From Adineta vaga (taxonomy: Eukaryota; Rotifera): a DNA stretch of 64,000 nucleotides. A program made the position numbers and the translations under genes. The DNA is taken from assembly GCA_021613535.1 (NCBI GenBank), contig CP075496.1, forward strand, positions 13,454,001-13,518,000, written 5' to 3'. The notes beneath the pieces were generated by a model. It saw only the letters and a list, made by a program, of their open reading frames with translations, was not told where the DNA came from and made no database searches. Shown piece by piece: positions 12,390 to 25,800 of this stretch (its first letter is position 1; each line of letters begins with the position of its first letter).

Positions 12390-13897
12390 ATGGCGTACGA
12401 CGAGGTGTCACCACCGAAAAAACGCTGGCAACAACAAAGTTGTTCGTCAACACCATCACCACCGTCATTAGCACCTTTTACATTAGATGCCAGTCAATGG
12501 CGGCAACAAAATGTTCTTGTTCTAGACAATCAAAATCTAGAAATCTATCATATGGGTGTGATTCTCGATATAATCGATTCTCATCTTGTCACAGTAACAC
12601 TTCGTGATGAACAATCATCAACAAAAACAATTGATTTATCTCGACCACTTTCTAATCATTTACCATCTATTATTATTGATAATATTCCAGCATGTCAAGA
12701 TCTTGTATCTGGTACAGAAGTATGTGTTCGACAAATGGGAAATAGTAAAACTAATCAATTTAATTGCGGACGAATTCAAATGAAGCATCCGCAACGTTTA
12801 GAATTTTCAATTGAATTTAAAGATTCAAATAATAATAATCATCCAAATGATATAAATGATGAAGAAAATAAATGGTTTACGAGACAAAATCTTCGATTAT
12901 TAACCGAACCGTGGCATGAAGAATTACGCCTCTATCGTGAAAATACATCCATGTCAGCAATGTTTCGACCAATATCAGTACAGTCATCAACTGAGAATCA
13001 TGAACAAGTCTCACAACAGCAACAACAAAATGCATTTCCAACTCCACCAAGTGAACATAAAGATGAAGATGATGAAGAAGTGGAACGAGAATTGCATAAA
13101 GAACAACAAACAAATAATAAATTTCAAGGAATCAAAAAAGGCGATATTTTCACGATGGGGTAAAAGTTAATAAGACAACGAAAAGAATATATTCATGTTT
13201 TAATCTTGTTTAATTCTAGCAATACGGGTATAAGAAAAAAATTTAATGGTAAACAATGGCGTCGCCTTTGTGGTATGGATCAATGTCAAAAGGAATCCCA
13301 ACGACATGGTTTTTGTTCCAAACATTTATCACAAATGCGTGAACCACATGCTTTTTCACAACATGTACAACGATTTGTTGGTTCAATGAGAAGTTTTCCT
13401 CCGGTTAATCCTCTTCCATTTCTTGCTGAAATGTATCAACGTGGTTTAGAATATCCTCCTATTCCACCAACATTTTATCCTACGATGGTTCAACTTTCAC
13501 CAGCAACATTACATACCATGCCACTATTACGATCATTTTCTACCCCATCACCAACATCAACAACGACAACAACACTTCTAGTCAATTCAAATCAACCGCC
13601 TAGCGCTTTTGCACCACTTATACCCATTGTTCGACAACATTCCGTCGATATAACTCCACCACCATCGTCTTCATCATCTACACCTGTTTTATCAAATAAT
13701 ACAGCATCATCCGTTCGTCGATCAAGCGAAGATGATAATTCAGAAATCGATATAGAAACTTTACCATCACCTCGTAAGTTTCTAAACTTCTTAAAATCAT
13801 TCGAATTTTCTACTCTGTTTTTCATCTAGCCAATAAACGATTTCGTTCTGAAACAATCGAAGAAGATCAATGTAAAACTAGCAACAAACAAAATTGA
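12390..13897 (+). CDS. capicua-like protein, N-terminal region only (no HMG box)
   Basis: Three phase-consistent exons (12390-13159, 13220-13773, 13830-13897) give 463 aa. Exon 1 encodes a start with PPKKRWQQQ and a region resembling the DUF4819/Tudor-like N-terminal module of long capicua: [55 protein letters not shown]. Exon 2 begins with [15 protein letters not shown], then a Cys/His motif (C-x4-C-x8-C-x3-H in the segment [20 protein letters not shown]). Both resemble capicua upstream of its HMG box. Capicua is a nuclear repressor downstream of receptor tyrosine kinase/ERK signalling. Here the gene ends with [13 protein letters not shown] and a TGA, with an AATAAA at 13931. No HMG box (RRPMNAF-type) was seen before or after. 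Regions rich in Pro, Ser and Thr are probably disordered. The family call rests on remembered motifs. Confidence 0.62.
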
Positions 13898-15354
13898 ATG
13901 CAGGTGTTTAGACAACTGTTTCAAAACAAAAATAAATATGAGAAACTCTTCGATATAAAAATAAAATTGAACAGTTGATATTTTTAATACTATTCTTATT
14001 TTCTTTCCATTGATTTCTTTCTTTTTCCTTCTATATATCCTTCTTTTTCTGTTTTCGATACAATCAATTTTCGTTTTGTTCTCTCTCCCTCTCTCTCTCT
14101 CTCTTTTTACTTCTCTATCCTATTTTTCTTTCTTCGTTTGGTTACGTCAAACGTATGATGGGCTAGTCAAGTCGGATCAAACCTCGGTGTGTATGTTTAC
14201 CTGTATAGCGATTAGCGTAACAAAAAAAACAGACGGAAACCTTGATATAATCAAGGTCGGTGATGCACTTTCATTTTATGTGTGTGTGTGTATGTATGTG
14301 AGTGTTTTTCTATTCGAAAATGCTATTTTTTTTCATGTTGCGTTTAGTTCTAATCGAGATGTGTCGAGTTTGTTTTGTTTTGTTTTGTTTTCTCTTTTCT
14401 GATAACATTGAAAGTGCCATTGTTGATCTCACAAAGAAAAATTACGTTTTGTTTGATGTTATCATCTGGCTCGGTGAAACATCTTGCATTCATTCTCTTT
14501 TGTTTTCTTTCATTCATTTATTTTTTATTTTGTCTCTTTATCTAGTTTTCTTTCTCTTTGATTTTATGCATAGTTTAGATATTAGAAGTGTTATAAACAC
14601 AAGATTATCTTCTTGTTTTGTTACTATTTTATATGAACTCGAATTTATGAATAAGAGAGAAAGAAGTGATAACACAATAGACGATAATGTCTTTTCATTT
14701 TAGAAACAAACCAAATTGAACATTTCTAATATAAACCGATTGAATGACTTGCTTTTCTTCTTCTTCTTCTATCGTTAGTTGATTCAGTTATAAATGGCAG
14801 CTGTATTTGATTTGATCTAGATTTTTCTTCTGTATGTAGAAACAGAAAAAAAGGAGGAGAAACCTTGGACGATAATGACGTATGTAGATAAAAAAAGAAT
14901 ATTATTTTATTTTGTTGATGAATAGAGCAGCGTTATAGGTTTAGACAATCTATTATTATCCATAACGGAACTGAAGTATACGTGATGAAATAATCGTTGA
15001 AATGTGTTTTGTTTTATTCTTATCATTCGATTATATATATATATATATATATAAAGTACTGTTATCAAAAAAAAACTCGGATTGCGTCAATGAAAAGCCT
15101 ATTCTTATCTTTTTACTTCATCATACCACAATTGAAAAAAACTGAAAACCTTGAAAAAAGAATAATATCAAATTGATAAACATTTTCACTAAATTTGAAC
15201 ACTTATGAATGTATGTGTGTTTGAACAAGATAAATGTACTTGACAATAACAAAACGAAGAACATTCATTGAAAGAAACATTCATTTTAAAAGATTGTATG
15301 TTTGATACAAATGCGATAGGATGAATCGAAGGTGACCTATTTTGTTTGTTTTAG
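13898..15354. other. spacer between capicua-like gene and fucokinase
   Basis: It holds the poly(A) signal of the upstream gene, CT-rich tracts (14085-14105), a GT repeat (14280-14295) and an (AT)n microsatellite at about 15034-15052. Several long open frames are T-rich and give only Phe/Leu/Ser runs. No capicua HMG-box exon was found here. Confidence 0.5.
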
Positions 15355-18300
15355 ATGTCCGTTGAAAAAACAGCGGCAATGGAACAAGTTCGTCTATTTT
15401 GCATCATTGGTAACTTTGATTAATTCTATTTAGATATCATTTTTTTTAGAAAAATGAGAATGTACGAAAGATCTCTTGGACAGTTATTGTTGTTACTGCA
15501 CAAGATCGAGAAAGTGCCTATGCATATGATTTTAGTCTGTATTTTTAAATCTTCATATGTTTTGTGTATAAGAAAGAAAATTTTCTCTAATAGTACTTCG
15601 ACAAAGACAACGTTATGGTTTAATTGATAATTCAACTATTCTGTTAACTGTAAATGATCCACAAGATAAATTAGGTAGTGGTGGAGCAACTTTAAATGCA
15701 TTATTGGTAGCTACCGAACATCTCAGTGCTAAAGCTGGTTATTCGGTTAGTAAACTATTCTTTTTTACTGTCATTGTTAATACATCTATCACCATATTAG
15801 CTTGTTAATACGAATGTTTTACATTCTGCTCATGTCTTAATCTTACATACCGTAAGTTTTTCCTCATTTAGAAATCGAATAGAAATGATTATTTCAGGGG
15901 CGTACATTTCCATATGATGCTTGTCATCGCTCATTAGCAACATTACCTGCTCGTTTTGGATCACATCGACCATGGCTATTAACAAATTTAGATCTACTTT
16001 TACATGATTTCAATCATCTAGTAAATATTTATCATTTTTAATCATCCGGAAAAATACTATCAAACATATTTAGCTTCTTTCCAGTCCATTACCATATGGT
16101 GTATGGGTTAGTAGTACGGATGCATTTGTTACATTACCAAAAAGTGGTATGAGAAGTCTTATTAATAGATTTATTCGATGATTTTCTCTTTTCAAATATT
16201 TCAAGATATTGAAATTCCATTTGATAGTGATATTCATGCATTAGCAACATTAGAAAATGTGCAATACGCATCGGGACATGGTGTTTTTATAATTGATAAA
16301 GATAAAGTACGAAGAAGAATGAATGATTTGTTGTTGATTGTAGAGATAACGTTTATTTAAGAATCAAGTGAGGAATATTTTGTATAGAGAATCTGTAGAT
16401 CGATTGAATAAATATGCAAATGAGGATCATAAAGTGCCGACTGTAAGTAGGATTCAAATGAAATGAATAGTTTGATTTGTATTCATTGATATAGGTGTGT
16501 GGTATCGTTTATTTTTCAGTAAAATTTGCAGAAAAACTTATAAGTATGAATATTACTCATTCAAAATTCACGTGAAATATTTTCTTTTGTGAATTTAGAG
16601 TTTCATCGTGTTCCACCACTTGATGGTTGTACTTACGAAGGAATCGATAGTGGTTCACAACCGAATCCAGTAGATTTAATTCATTTTTCTTTTTCATTGA
16701 TATAAAACTGTTTTTTTTCTCTATTTTTCCAATTCTATTAGTTATCGTTATACTTTGATTTTCTTCTTGCGACATGTGATGATGTTTCATTTGAAGAATA
16801 TTTATCTATTGAACATCATAATCCACTAAATGAATTAATTCAACAATCGAAAACATTTCTTTGGAATCAATTAAATGGCAAAACAAAATTTACCTGTGGT
16901 AAATTCTTTCAACAAATCAAATTAATCTTTCCAACTATTTCATTTGATTAGGAATTCTTCCATCGACATGTCATCTTCAATACATTGATAATCATTGGCC
17001 TTATTTAAGAAAAAATAATATTCATTCTCAACGTGATGATCTTCAATGGTTAACAATTCAACATTCTCTTGTTGATCAAAATCAAATTGCTCGAGAAAAT
17101 CTTTCGATTATTAATAGTATTATTTCTTCGGAATGTCATTTAGGTGAAAATATAACCATACATAATTCAGTTATTGGTGATCGAGTTACGATAGGAGATA
17201 ATTCATCTGTTCAATCAGTTGATTTTTCTAAAGAAGTAAGATTAAAAATACTTTTGTGAAAAATATTTGAGAAGAACTTTTGTTTTTTATAAGAATTTTT
17301 ATTTAACAATTCCATCGGATGTAATTATTCAAAGAATTATTTTATCATTACAAACAACAGGTGAAATGTCAACAAATCAAATTGATATTTTTACAATTAT
17401 GGGTATTCATGATGATATTGATCGAGTATTTTCTGATGAAAAATTTACCATTTTGAATATGTTATGGAAAAATTTTCAAAAACAAACAATGATTGATGTT
17501 TGGGACTTATGGCCAGATCTACAAGTGAAAATAAAAGAATGAAATTTCAACGTCTATTATCATTAGTTTTCGTTTAGAATAATCCAGAAAAACGAACATT
17601 TGCAAATGCACGTCTCTATCCTGTTCTGCATTTTAATGAAATATCATCCTTAAATGAAGATTTACTTTGGTTTTTTAATCCATCTGATCGTTTACATCAA
17701 CGTTGGAAATCATCGTGGCGTTTATCATTAAATGAAATTCTAATTCGTGCTGATCTTTTCAAAGAAATAACTCGTCGACAAAATTTATTTCATAAAATTT
17801 CTCAACAAAAAATTCTCGAACTATTATTTCAAACAGGTAGAAAACCGAGAACAAATGATTCCTATTTGATTTTATTAAAACAAACTATTGCCGATGGACA
17901 TAGTCGAGATATGCTCGAAACATTTGATCGTGCATGTTTGATTAATTATGAAAAATTACAAATTTTATCTTGTTTATTTTCGGCTATTGCGAATACATTA
18001 GCTGAAATGGCTGGTGGTGATCGAGTTGGACTACGATCAGGACCGTATCTTAATCGAGAATGGCAATATGCATTTTTAATGTTTGAACAAGGAAAATATC
18101 TTTTAGGAATTCAACATTTAATTAAACAAAGACAATTGTGGATTGATCGATCAGATCTTTTAATACGTGCTGCACGACATTATGATGGTAAAATATGTTA
18201 ATTGTTCTCTTCTAATTTACTTAAGTACAATAAAGAGAAGATTATGACACTCTACAAGTCTTCAGAGAATTTTGTATTTCGATATTAGATGATTAGAAAT

Positions 18301-19795
18301 AAGAATATTGCGGTGAAGAATTTGACAGCAAAGAAGACGAAAGTTTTTAGTTCAGAATAGATGTATTTCAAAACAGATAGTATGATTTTATCTTTCTCTT
18401 AGGTGCAACACAAACATTAATCAAACAAGGTGTATTAACATGTCGATCGAAATGTCATATTGAACGGTTGATTAAAACAAATATAACTTGTTTAAAACAT
18501 CAACAAGTTGTAGTTGAATGTCCAGTTCGTCTAGATTTATCTGGTGGTTGGACTGATACACCTCCGATTTGTTATGAACATGGTGGTAGTGTATTAAATG
18601 TATCTATTACAATCAATAATAAACGACCTGTTGGTGCACGAGCACGTCTTGTTGAATCAACATCAACATCATATGTTACATTTATTCTGAAAGGCGAAAA
18701 TGAAAAAGATGATAAAATCTATGAATTTCATACATTAGAACAATTTACTGATTATAATCAACCACAACGTCCTTGTGCATTATTGAAAACTTGTTGTATA
18801 TTTACAGGAATTATTGACATCAATACTAGTCAAGAAATGACCTTGAATGAACAATTAAAAAAGAATTTTTTTGGTTCTAATTTAATTCTTGAAGCTTGGT
18901 CTAATGTACCTGTTGGTTCAGGACTTGGAACAAGTTCTATCTTAGCTGGAGCAATTCTACTTACCTTATGGCATCTTATTGGTATTGAAAATATCACTGA
19001 TAGTATGGTTATTCGTAAGTTTTCTTAATTTTTTTTTTCAAAGGAAATATTAAGACGAAAATTGATAGATGGTGTTTTGGTTGTTGAACAAATGATGACT
19101 ACTGGTGGTGGTTGGCAAGATCAAATTGGAGGTTTATTACCTGCATTTAAATTAGGAAAATCAAATGCACAATTACCGTTGGAAGTTGAATGGCAACAAT
19201 TAAATGTTAAAGATAATCAGAATACAACATTTTGGGATGAATTTGATAAACGAATTATACTTGTTTATACAGGTCAAACACGTTTAGCACGAAATTTATT
19301 ACAATCTGTTTTACGAAATTGGTATTCGGGTGCTATTAGTCATTTATTCGATGAATTAGAAGAAAATGCTCTACAAGCAGCTGAAGCAATTGAACAAGGT
19401 TTTTCGTTTTAGAATGTAGAATAGGTTGATTATATTCGATTTTTTAAGGAGATTTAAAGAAATTGGGTGAATGTATGTCGTTATATTGGCAACAAAAATT
19501 ACGTGTTGCACCGGGCTCAGAACCGGAAACTTGCCGTCGACTAATCGACCTTATTACACCATATATTTATGGTAAATATTATTCTAGTTTTTATAGTTAT
19601 TATATTTGATTTTCTTCTTCTATTAAAGGAGTAACATTAGCTGGTGCTGGTGGAGGTGGATTTCTTGCTGCTCTTGCTAAAACAGAATGTGATGCACAAA
19701 AATGTGAAGAATTAATATGTCAAGAAAACATTCCTAATGTTTCACTTTTTTCTGCTCGTATTGATCGTCATGGACCAGTTATATCATTTTCATGA
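15355..19795 (+). CDS. FCSK: L-fucokinase (fucose pyrophosphorylase-like plus GHMP kinase)
   Basis: FCSK phosphorylates free L-fucose at C1 in the GDP-fucose salvage pathway (cytosol). The N-terminal half has [10 protein letters not shown] (about 15475) and [20 protein letters not shown] (about 15670), then [11 protein letters not shown] and a repeat stretch like a left-handed beta-helix ([20 protein letters not shown], near 17170-17230). The linker contains [19 protein letters not shown] and [20 protein letters not shown]. The C-terminal GHMP kinase has [20 protein letters not shown] (18520-18580), [18 protein letters not shown] (18910-18960), [20 protein letters not shown] and [15 protein letters not shown] (19630-19680). 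Order and content match animal FCSK throughout, and it looks intact. The start is the least certain part: ATG 15355 fits only if exon 1 ends at a weak donor (GTTCGT, 15388), giving [11 protein letters not shown] joined to KNENVRK. Confidence 0.9.
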
Positions 19796-20757
19796 TATGA
19801 TTATTGTGAATTTTACTTTATTTAACTTTATCTACTCTTTTGAATCTATTTAACCGATCATTTTTTTCACAAAAAATCAAGTTCTTCTCTATCTGATTGA
19901 CTCTTAATTATATATAAAGATATACTAAACATTATTTATCGGAATTATTTTCAAACTAGTATAATTTATTCTTCATTCTTCATTCTTATTGTTTGAAACA
20001 GCCATAACATATTAGAGACTGTGCATTAACATAAACGATGACTTAAAGAGTAATCAGATCATTGAGTACACTATTCTTACTCACTTAAATCTATTAGAAA
20101 TTCTTCTATTGAATAGAAACAGCGGTATTCCTTTTGTCTATTGTTTAAAGTTCACCAGAAGAAATGAAAAAATCGAATGCATAAAGTTTTTTTTTTAAGT
20201 ACACGACAACATCGTCGTGACGATTTGAAATCTTTTCATTATCTTATTTTGTTTGTTGCAGAGAAATGAAAGCTGCACAGTTGTGAATACAAATCTAACA
20301 AATTCGAATTAATCGAACAAAACGAAAGAAATGGAGATAAAGAAAAAAAGAGAAAGAGAGGCAAAAAAAGAACAGAATTAACAACGACAATCAGAAAAGA
20401 GAAAAGAAAAAAAAATGACACATTTACGAACACACATGCACGCTGATTTTTTTTCAGCTCAATGAAAGTCATTTTGTACAAAGTTTTATGAGAATAAGAG
20501 AGACAAAGCAAAACAAAAATAGATAGAATTGAGAAAGCACCGGGCTCGTTATGTATAGAAGAGTTGTATAAACGAAAGAGTAGAAGAGATTGAGAGAGAG
20601 AGAGGAGACGAGCGAGAGAGAAAAGATAAATCTTTGTGTGTATGTAGCGATTGCATCGTATTGCGAGAAGCGACATGCATACAGAGATAGATGTGAGATC
20701 CGACACGGGCCAAATAAAGAAAAATAATCGTAGTACGAATTTGAGTAAAGTAAATTA
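19796..20757. other. convergent 3' spacer between fucokinase and the Q-rich gene
   Basis: Both flanking genes end here. The right half (20330-20640) is rich in GA/AAAG tracts, which read as T/C-rich on the - strand and produce only low-complexity open frames. It probably contains the 3' UTR of the - strand gene. No RNA gene or repeat element was recognised. Confidence 0.4.
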
Positions 20758-21455
20758 TTATCTGAATGGAGGAGCAGGTGATGATGATGATGACGATGTA
20801 TTAATATTTGATGTCGTTGAAATGGAAGGAATAGCTGGTGTCATTGGATAATTTGACGACATTTGTCTCGTCAATTGCTGTTGTTGTTGTTGCTGGTGCT
20901 GCTGCTGCTGTGACGATAAAGAGTTAGAATAGGCTGGTACAGATGACTGTCGATAATATGACGGAGGATAGACATTTCCTGTTCCCGTTGTTGTATTTGA
21001 TGGGGAATGAGTAACATGTGATGAAAGTGGATCATAAGATGATGTCGATGATGATGATGATCCATAATTAGATGATGAAGGATGACTATTTTGTGTAGGA
21101 TTCATTGAAGACGGTAGAGTGGAAGATGCCGATGCACATGTGGCTGCCATTATCATTGACGAATTTTGTTGTGGAGTGGATGACACATTTAGAGAAGAAC
21201 TTGCTGCTGATGTATAACTATAGTGTTGAGGTACTTGATATTGCTAAAAGAAAGAGAACAAAATGATTCAATATGAATAAATTATTTTTGATCGTACTTG
21301 ATTATGTGATGGTGGATATGGATAAGAAGGATAAGAAGAATAAGATGACATCATTGATGGATATCGATTAGTATAATAACGATTATGTTGTTCAAAATGT
21401 TGTGGTCGGGTAGGATAATTATACATTTGTTGCTGTTGTGGTTGTGGTGGTTGCT

Positions 21456-21489
<34 letters not shown>

Positions 21490-22833
21490 TCGATATGCAT
21501 CAGGATACTGTTGAGCCGTATTTGATAAATAAGGGGTTTGTCGTATTGTTAAAGAATCTGATCTAGTCATCATTTGTTGTTGTTGTTGTTGTTGTGATTG
21601 ATATCTTTTGGTATATTCTATTGTTTTTTGTACAGATAGATTATTATTATTATTATCTGACAAAAGAAGGGATGTATTTAAAGTAGTTAAAAATGCGATT
21701 AAACCATCGATGGTTAAATAGTCTTGAGGATTAGGACAAGTTGGTAAGATAAATGTATCAAATGTTGATAAATCAAGATCTTTGATATAGGATGAAATAT
21801 TTAAATCGGAAAAGGATAATAATGACGTTGAAGATGAAGAATATGGTATAGAAGGTGATTGAGATAAGAGATTTGCTGATGGAGATGTTGAAGAAATAAG
21901 ATTCGAAACAGAATTAGTATTAATATTCGTATTATTATTGTTATTATTTTGATTCGTTGAATTGAGTGTTGTTGTTAAAGGTGAAGCTGTCGAAGGAGAT
22001 GATGTAGATAAAACTGATGGAGAAGAAGACGAAGATGGATGTACAAGAAAATCTTGTTGATCAGTTGTTGTTAGTGGACACTGTTGCTGTGATAGAGAGG
22101 AAGATGACGGAGAAGAAAGGATATCAAGTGGTTTTTGTTGGGATGTTTGACCATTCACACTGACATTAATCACTGTACTTAATGTGAAATGATGCGTTGG
22201 TGTATGGGCTATTTGACCACTGCCATTACTACCTCCACCACCACATTCAATATCAATTTTTTGAGTCAATTCAGCTTGAAATGGATAACAAGTCTAGAGA
22301 AGTAAAGAAGAAAATATTTGTAAGAAATCAATATAATCATTAATTTGAAAATAATTTACTTGTGATTGTGATTGAGTATGATCATCACTAGTATTTAGTG
22401 AGGATGTTGAGGATGTAGAACCAATACCATTTGTATTCGTCTTTTGTTTTTTCCTTACATGTCCACTAGTTGTACAATTCGTTGATGAAGGTGATAAACT
22501 TGGTGAAGTTGTCAGTGTTGATGGTATAAGACCAGTATTTGATTTGTTCTGTTTTTGTTTACTATCTTCTAAGGAACGTTTTTCTTCAAAATGTTGATAA
22601 TAATGTCGTCGATTAGTATGTGTCATCAATGGATGATTATGAAGATGAGGATGATTATGTACCATATTTGTTGTATTAGTTGTATTTGTATTATTTGTTG
22701 ATATTTGTTGTTGATTTACACCAATAGGAACAACTTTTAAAGATTGTTCAACAAGTTTTTGTTGTTTTGTTGTTGACCATTCGAAATAATGATGATCACT
22801 CGGTGTAGTTTGTTGTTGTGGAGGTGCCGCCAT
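20758..22833 (-). CDS. Gln/Ser/Thr-rich protein of unknown family, probably nuclear
   Basis: Three exons are read on the - strand: about 22833-22362 (start MAAPPQQQTTP), about 22294-21299, and about 21244-20758, ending in two TAA codons. Exon 1 has YFEWSTTKQQKLVEQSLKVV and a basic patch VRKKQKT that could be a nuclear localisation signal. Exon 2 starts TCYPFQAELTQKIDIECGG, continues with HTPTHHFTLSTVINVSVNG, and has a compact hydrophobic stretch (ISSYIKDLDLSTFDTFI, then PQDYLTIDGLIAFLTTLN) amid Ser/Asn repeats. It ends in polyQ tracts, one of 11 or more Gln near 21460-21490. Exon 3 is Ser/Gln/Pro-rich. I do not recognise the family. The composition resembles transcriptional coactivators, but this is only an inference. 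The ATG follows a splice acceptor, so the 5' UTR is spliced and its upstream part probably lies in the GC-rich region. Confidence 0.65.
21450..21490 (-). repeat. polyglutamine-coding CAA/CAG tract
   Basis: A run of mixed CAA/CAG codons read on the - strand inside the Q-rich gene. A second run lies at about 21570-21592 and a third in exon 3 (20878-20915). Mixed codons argue for selection on the protein rather than a pure microsatellite. Confidence 0.7.
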
Positions 22834-25800
22834 ATTTCTGAAAAAGAAAATAACAAATTTTGACATGACTGTCAAATCACTCTCTAGATAGTTATTTTAT
22901 TTTATCTCATGTATGTATGTGTATGTATGTTTTTTTTTCTCTCTTTCTATTTCTTAATATTCTTGTTGCGAGATTTTGACAGATGAGAAAAAAAGGAAAT
23001 CATGTACCTACCTGAGTACACATAGATTGTCAAATTTCTATTTTATGTGTATAACAATAATAAGAAAAAATGAGAGAGAGAGAGAAAGAAAGAAAGAGAC
23101 CAATAATAATGATCACTAACAGTGACGGTGGCCAAACCACCACCACCACTACACTGTTGTATTGGGTATATATGATGTTGTATGTGTGTCGCGTTCAATC
23201 GATCAGTCAGTCAGTCAGTCAATGAACGTTTGTTGCTGTTGCTTCTTCTTTTCTTCTCTTTCTTTTGCTTCTTCTTTTTTGGTGCGTCTCTTCTTTTTCT
23301 TATTCAGTCCGCCGTAGCAGCAATAGCAGCCGTTGAGGAGGAGGAGACGCACTTTTTCGCCTCTCGCCACCATCACCATGATCATGTGTGTGTATGTTGC
23401 TGCTGTAGTTTGCTTCGTCGTCGTTCGTCGTCGATGAAAGATTTCAATATATATATATATATATCGTTGCTGAATGGTTATAGTTCAACTTCTCCCTTCT
23501 TTCTCTTTCTCTTTTCTCTCGGCGCCGTCGTTCGTTCGTTCGTTTGTTCGTTCTTTCGTCGTCGCTTGTTTGACCAAGGAGGAGTACAGGAATGGGAAGA
23601 AAAAAAAATCTATAAGCACACATACACATACACATATACATATATATATACATACATACAGTATGGTTGTGGTAGAGTGGAGTGTCGCCCGAAGGAGAAG
23701 AAAAGTCGCTATGTGCTCGCAAACCTACGGACAGATAGATAAGAAGAACAAATCGTGCGAGCAGTGAGCGAGAAAGGAGAAGAGAAAGGAGAGTCTCGGG
23801 CACCGGCGCGACGCGCACACGCGGTAGATCTATTTTCATATATTAATATGCATACACCACCCCCATCTCACATAAGAACGCAAGAAGAAAGAGAACATAA
23901 ATGAGAATGAGACGATGAAGAGAGAAGAAAGAAACAGATTTCTATGTGTTTGTAGGCTATACAGCTCAATTCGCAAGCGAGCGAGACGCGTGTGTGTATG
24001 TCGATTTCTCCTGTTCGCAGCATATATAGAGTGTAGTGTCACCGATTTTTGTCGACAACAACAACGAACACATATATATAGGAAAAAGAGAGAACGAAGA
24101 AGAAAAGAAGGACTATCAATGGGCGCCACCAGCCATCAAAAGGAAGAGTAAGCTAGAGAAAAATGATGATTATTGTTATAAGTTTTGCTGATACCCTTCG
24201 ACACCAATGTTCGTAGGATGTTGTCGATGAGGCAAATCGTCTGCTCTGTTCTTTGACATGCAATAGTTTTTTTTCTCTCCTTCTCTTTAACATGTATACA
24301 GAAGAGAAAGCATCATAAAAAAAGAAAACAAATAACTGACTCTCATCTTGTAACAGTAATAATGATGAGAAGTTAAAATACTCTTCTCCTAACAATCATT
24401 AACTAATCAAAGAAACTGATATAATGATCAAACATACACATACATACATACATACATACATATACACACAACACGATGAATTGTAGTAGTAATAGTAGTG
24501 GTAGTAGTTAGTAGTATTGAGTGGTTGCTCGCTCTCTCGTGCGTGTGTATATTTGTATGTAATGGTCGTCGACGGACGAGAGCAGCGATAGTGACATATG
24601 AATACGTGCATGTAACGGGTGACAGCAGAACAAGAAGAAAGGAGAGGAAGAAGAAGAAGAAGAAAACGACGACGAAGAGAAGAAGAGTACTATAACTACA
24701 GTTCTGTTTGTTGACTGCTATCGAACGCCTTTTTCAGGTCATTGTTGGTTGACACAAAACGATCTTTATACATTTGATCAGGCGATAAAAATGACTAAAC
24801 TTGTCATAATAAACTCATAACATAAATAACAAATCAAACTAACTTTTCGATTTCATTGTGCTGATCATTGTCAAAAGACGACTCATCAGTTTTGATCGTT
24901 TGATTTGTCAGATCTAATAAAAAAATTCACTGTTATTCTCAAGCTTTTTCTTCTTCTTTTCATCTTCTAATGATTCTAAATTGAATTTAAGATGACGAAA
25001 ATTGATGCTTTTGATTCACTATATGGATGAAGTCTACAAAATTCTTTTCACTTTATACGAACATGGATGGCTTCATATTGTTCAAATTGAAATTGTTAAT
25101 GGTTCGATTATAAACATAGATATTATAATAGACTAACAATGATTATATAACACAAAGACGAACAAAAGGCATCATTTCTAAAATATTTATCAAATAATTT
25201 CATCGAAAAGATCGATCTGAATAAGAATTCCTAATGTTAAACATAATGTTTAATCTTTGATTTTCTACTTTCTTGACTTAGTAACTCGTACTATGATATT
25301 GCAAGCAATTAATTCAATTAAAAGTTCATTTCAGATATTAGATCAGTTTTGAGATTGAAAAACGAATGAATCTTTCATAAAAATTTGACAAATATAGTTG
25401 TTACATATTGTCAAAGATTAATGTCAGCAAATATAAGTTCATGGATCATAGTCACATGAAATTATTCTGATCTACTTTCGATAGTACTTAAAAATCATTA
25501 TTCATTGATAGATTTATCCCTCATTAAAACTAATTCGATTTCATCGATGAAATTATGAAGAATGCTTTTTTCGAAATGGTTCAAATTCAATCAGTTTGAC
25601 AAGACATCGTCGAACGCCAATTTGTGAAAACTTTCTAATACTGATCAATGTTTTAATAGATGAATGATCTGGTAGCAAATTATCTTTTGAGCAACAAATC
25701 AGCGATCACTAATTATTGAAGGAACGATTATAGTAGTAAACAAAAATAGTTAAATCAGATGAAGAATTCGATTTGTTGGTGTAAATCGAATGTACAGTCT

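Noticed and set aside
14010-14703. Two long T-rich open frames after the capicua-like gene
   Set aside because: Composition is typical of pyrimidine-rich non-coding DNA. Checked for a missing HMG-box exon and found none.
20239-20706. 155-codon open frame on the - strand with hydrophobic runs
   Set aside because: It lies in GA-rich 3' flank of the Q-rich gene; the Leu/Phe/Ser runs are explained by base composition.
23182-24695. Cluster of open frames in the GC-rich block, both strands
   Set aside because: All are low complexity (Arg/Ser/His runs from CG and CA repeats), overlap on opposite strands and have no domain.
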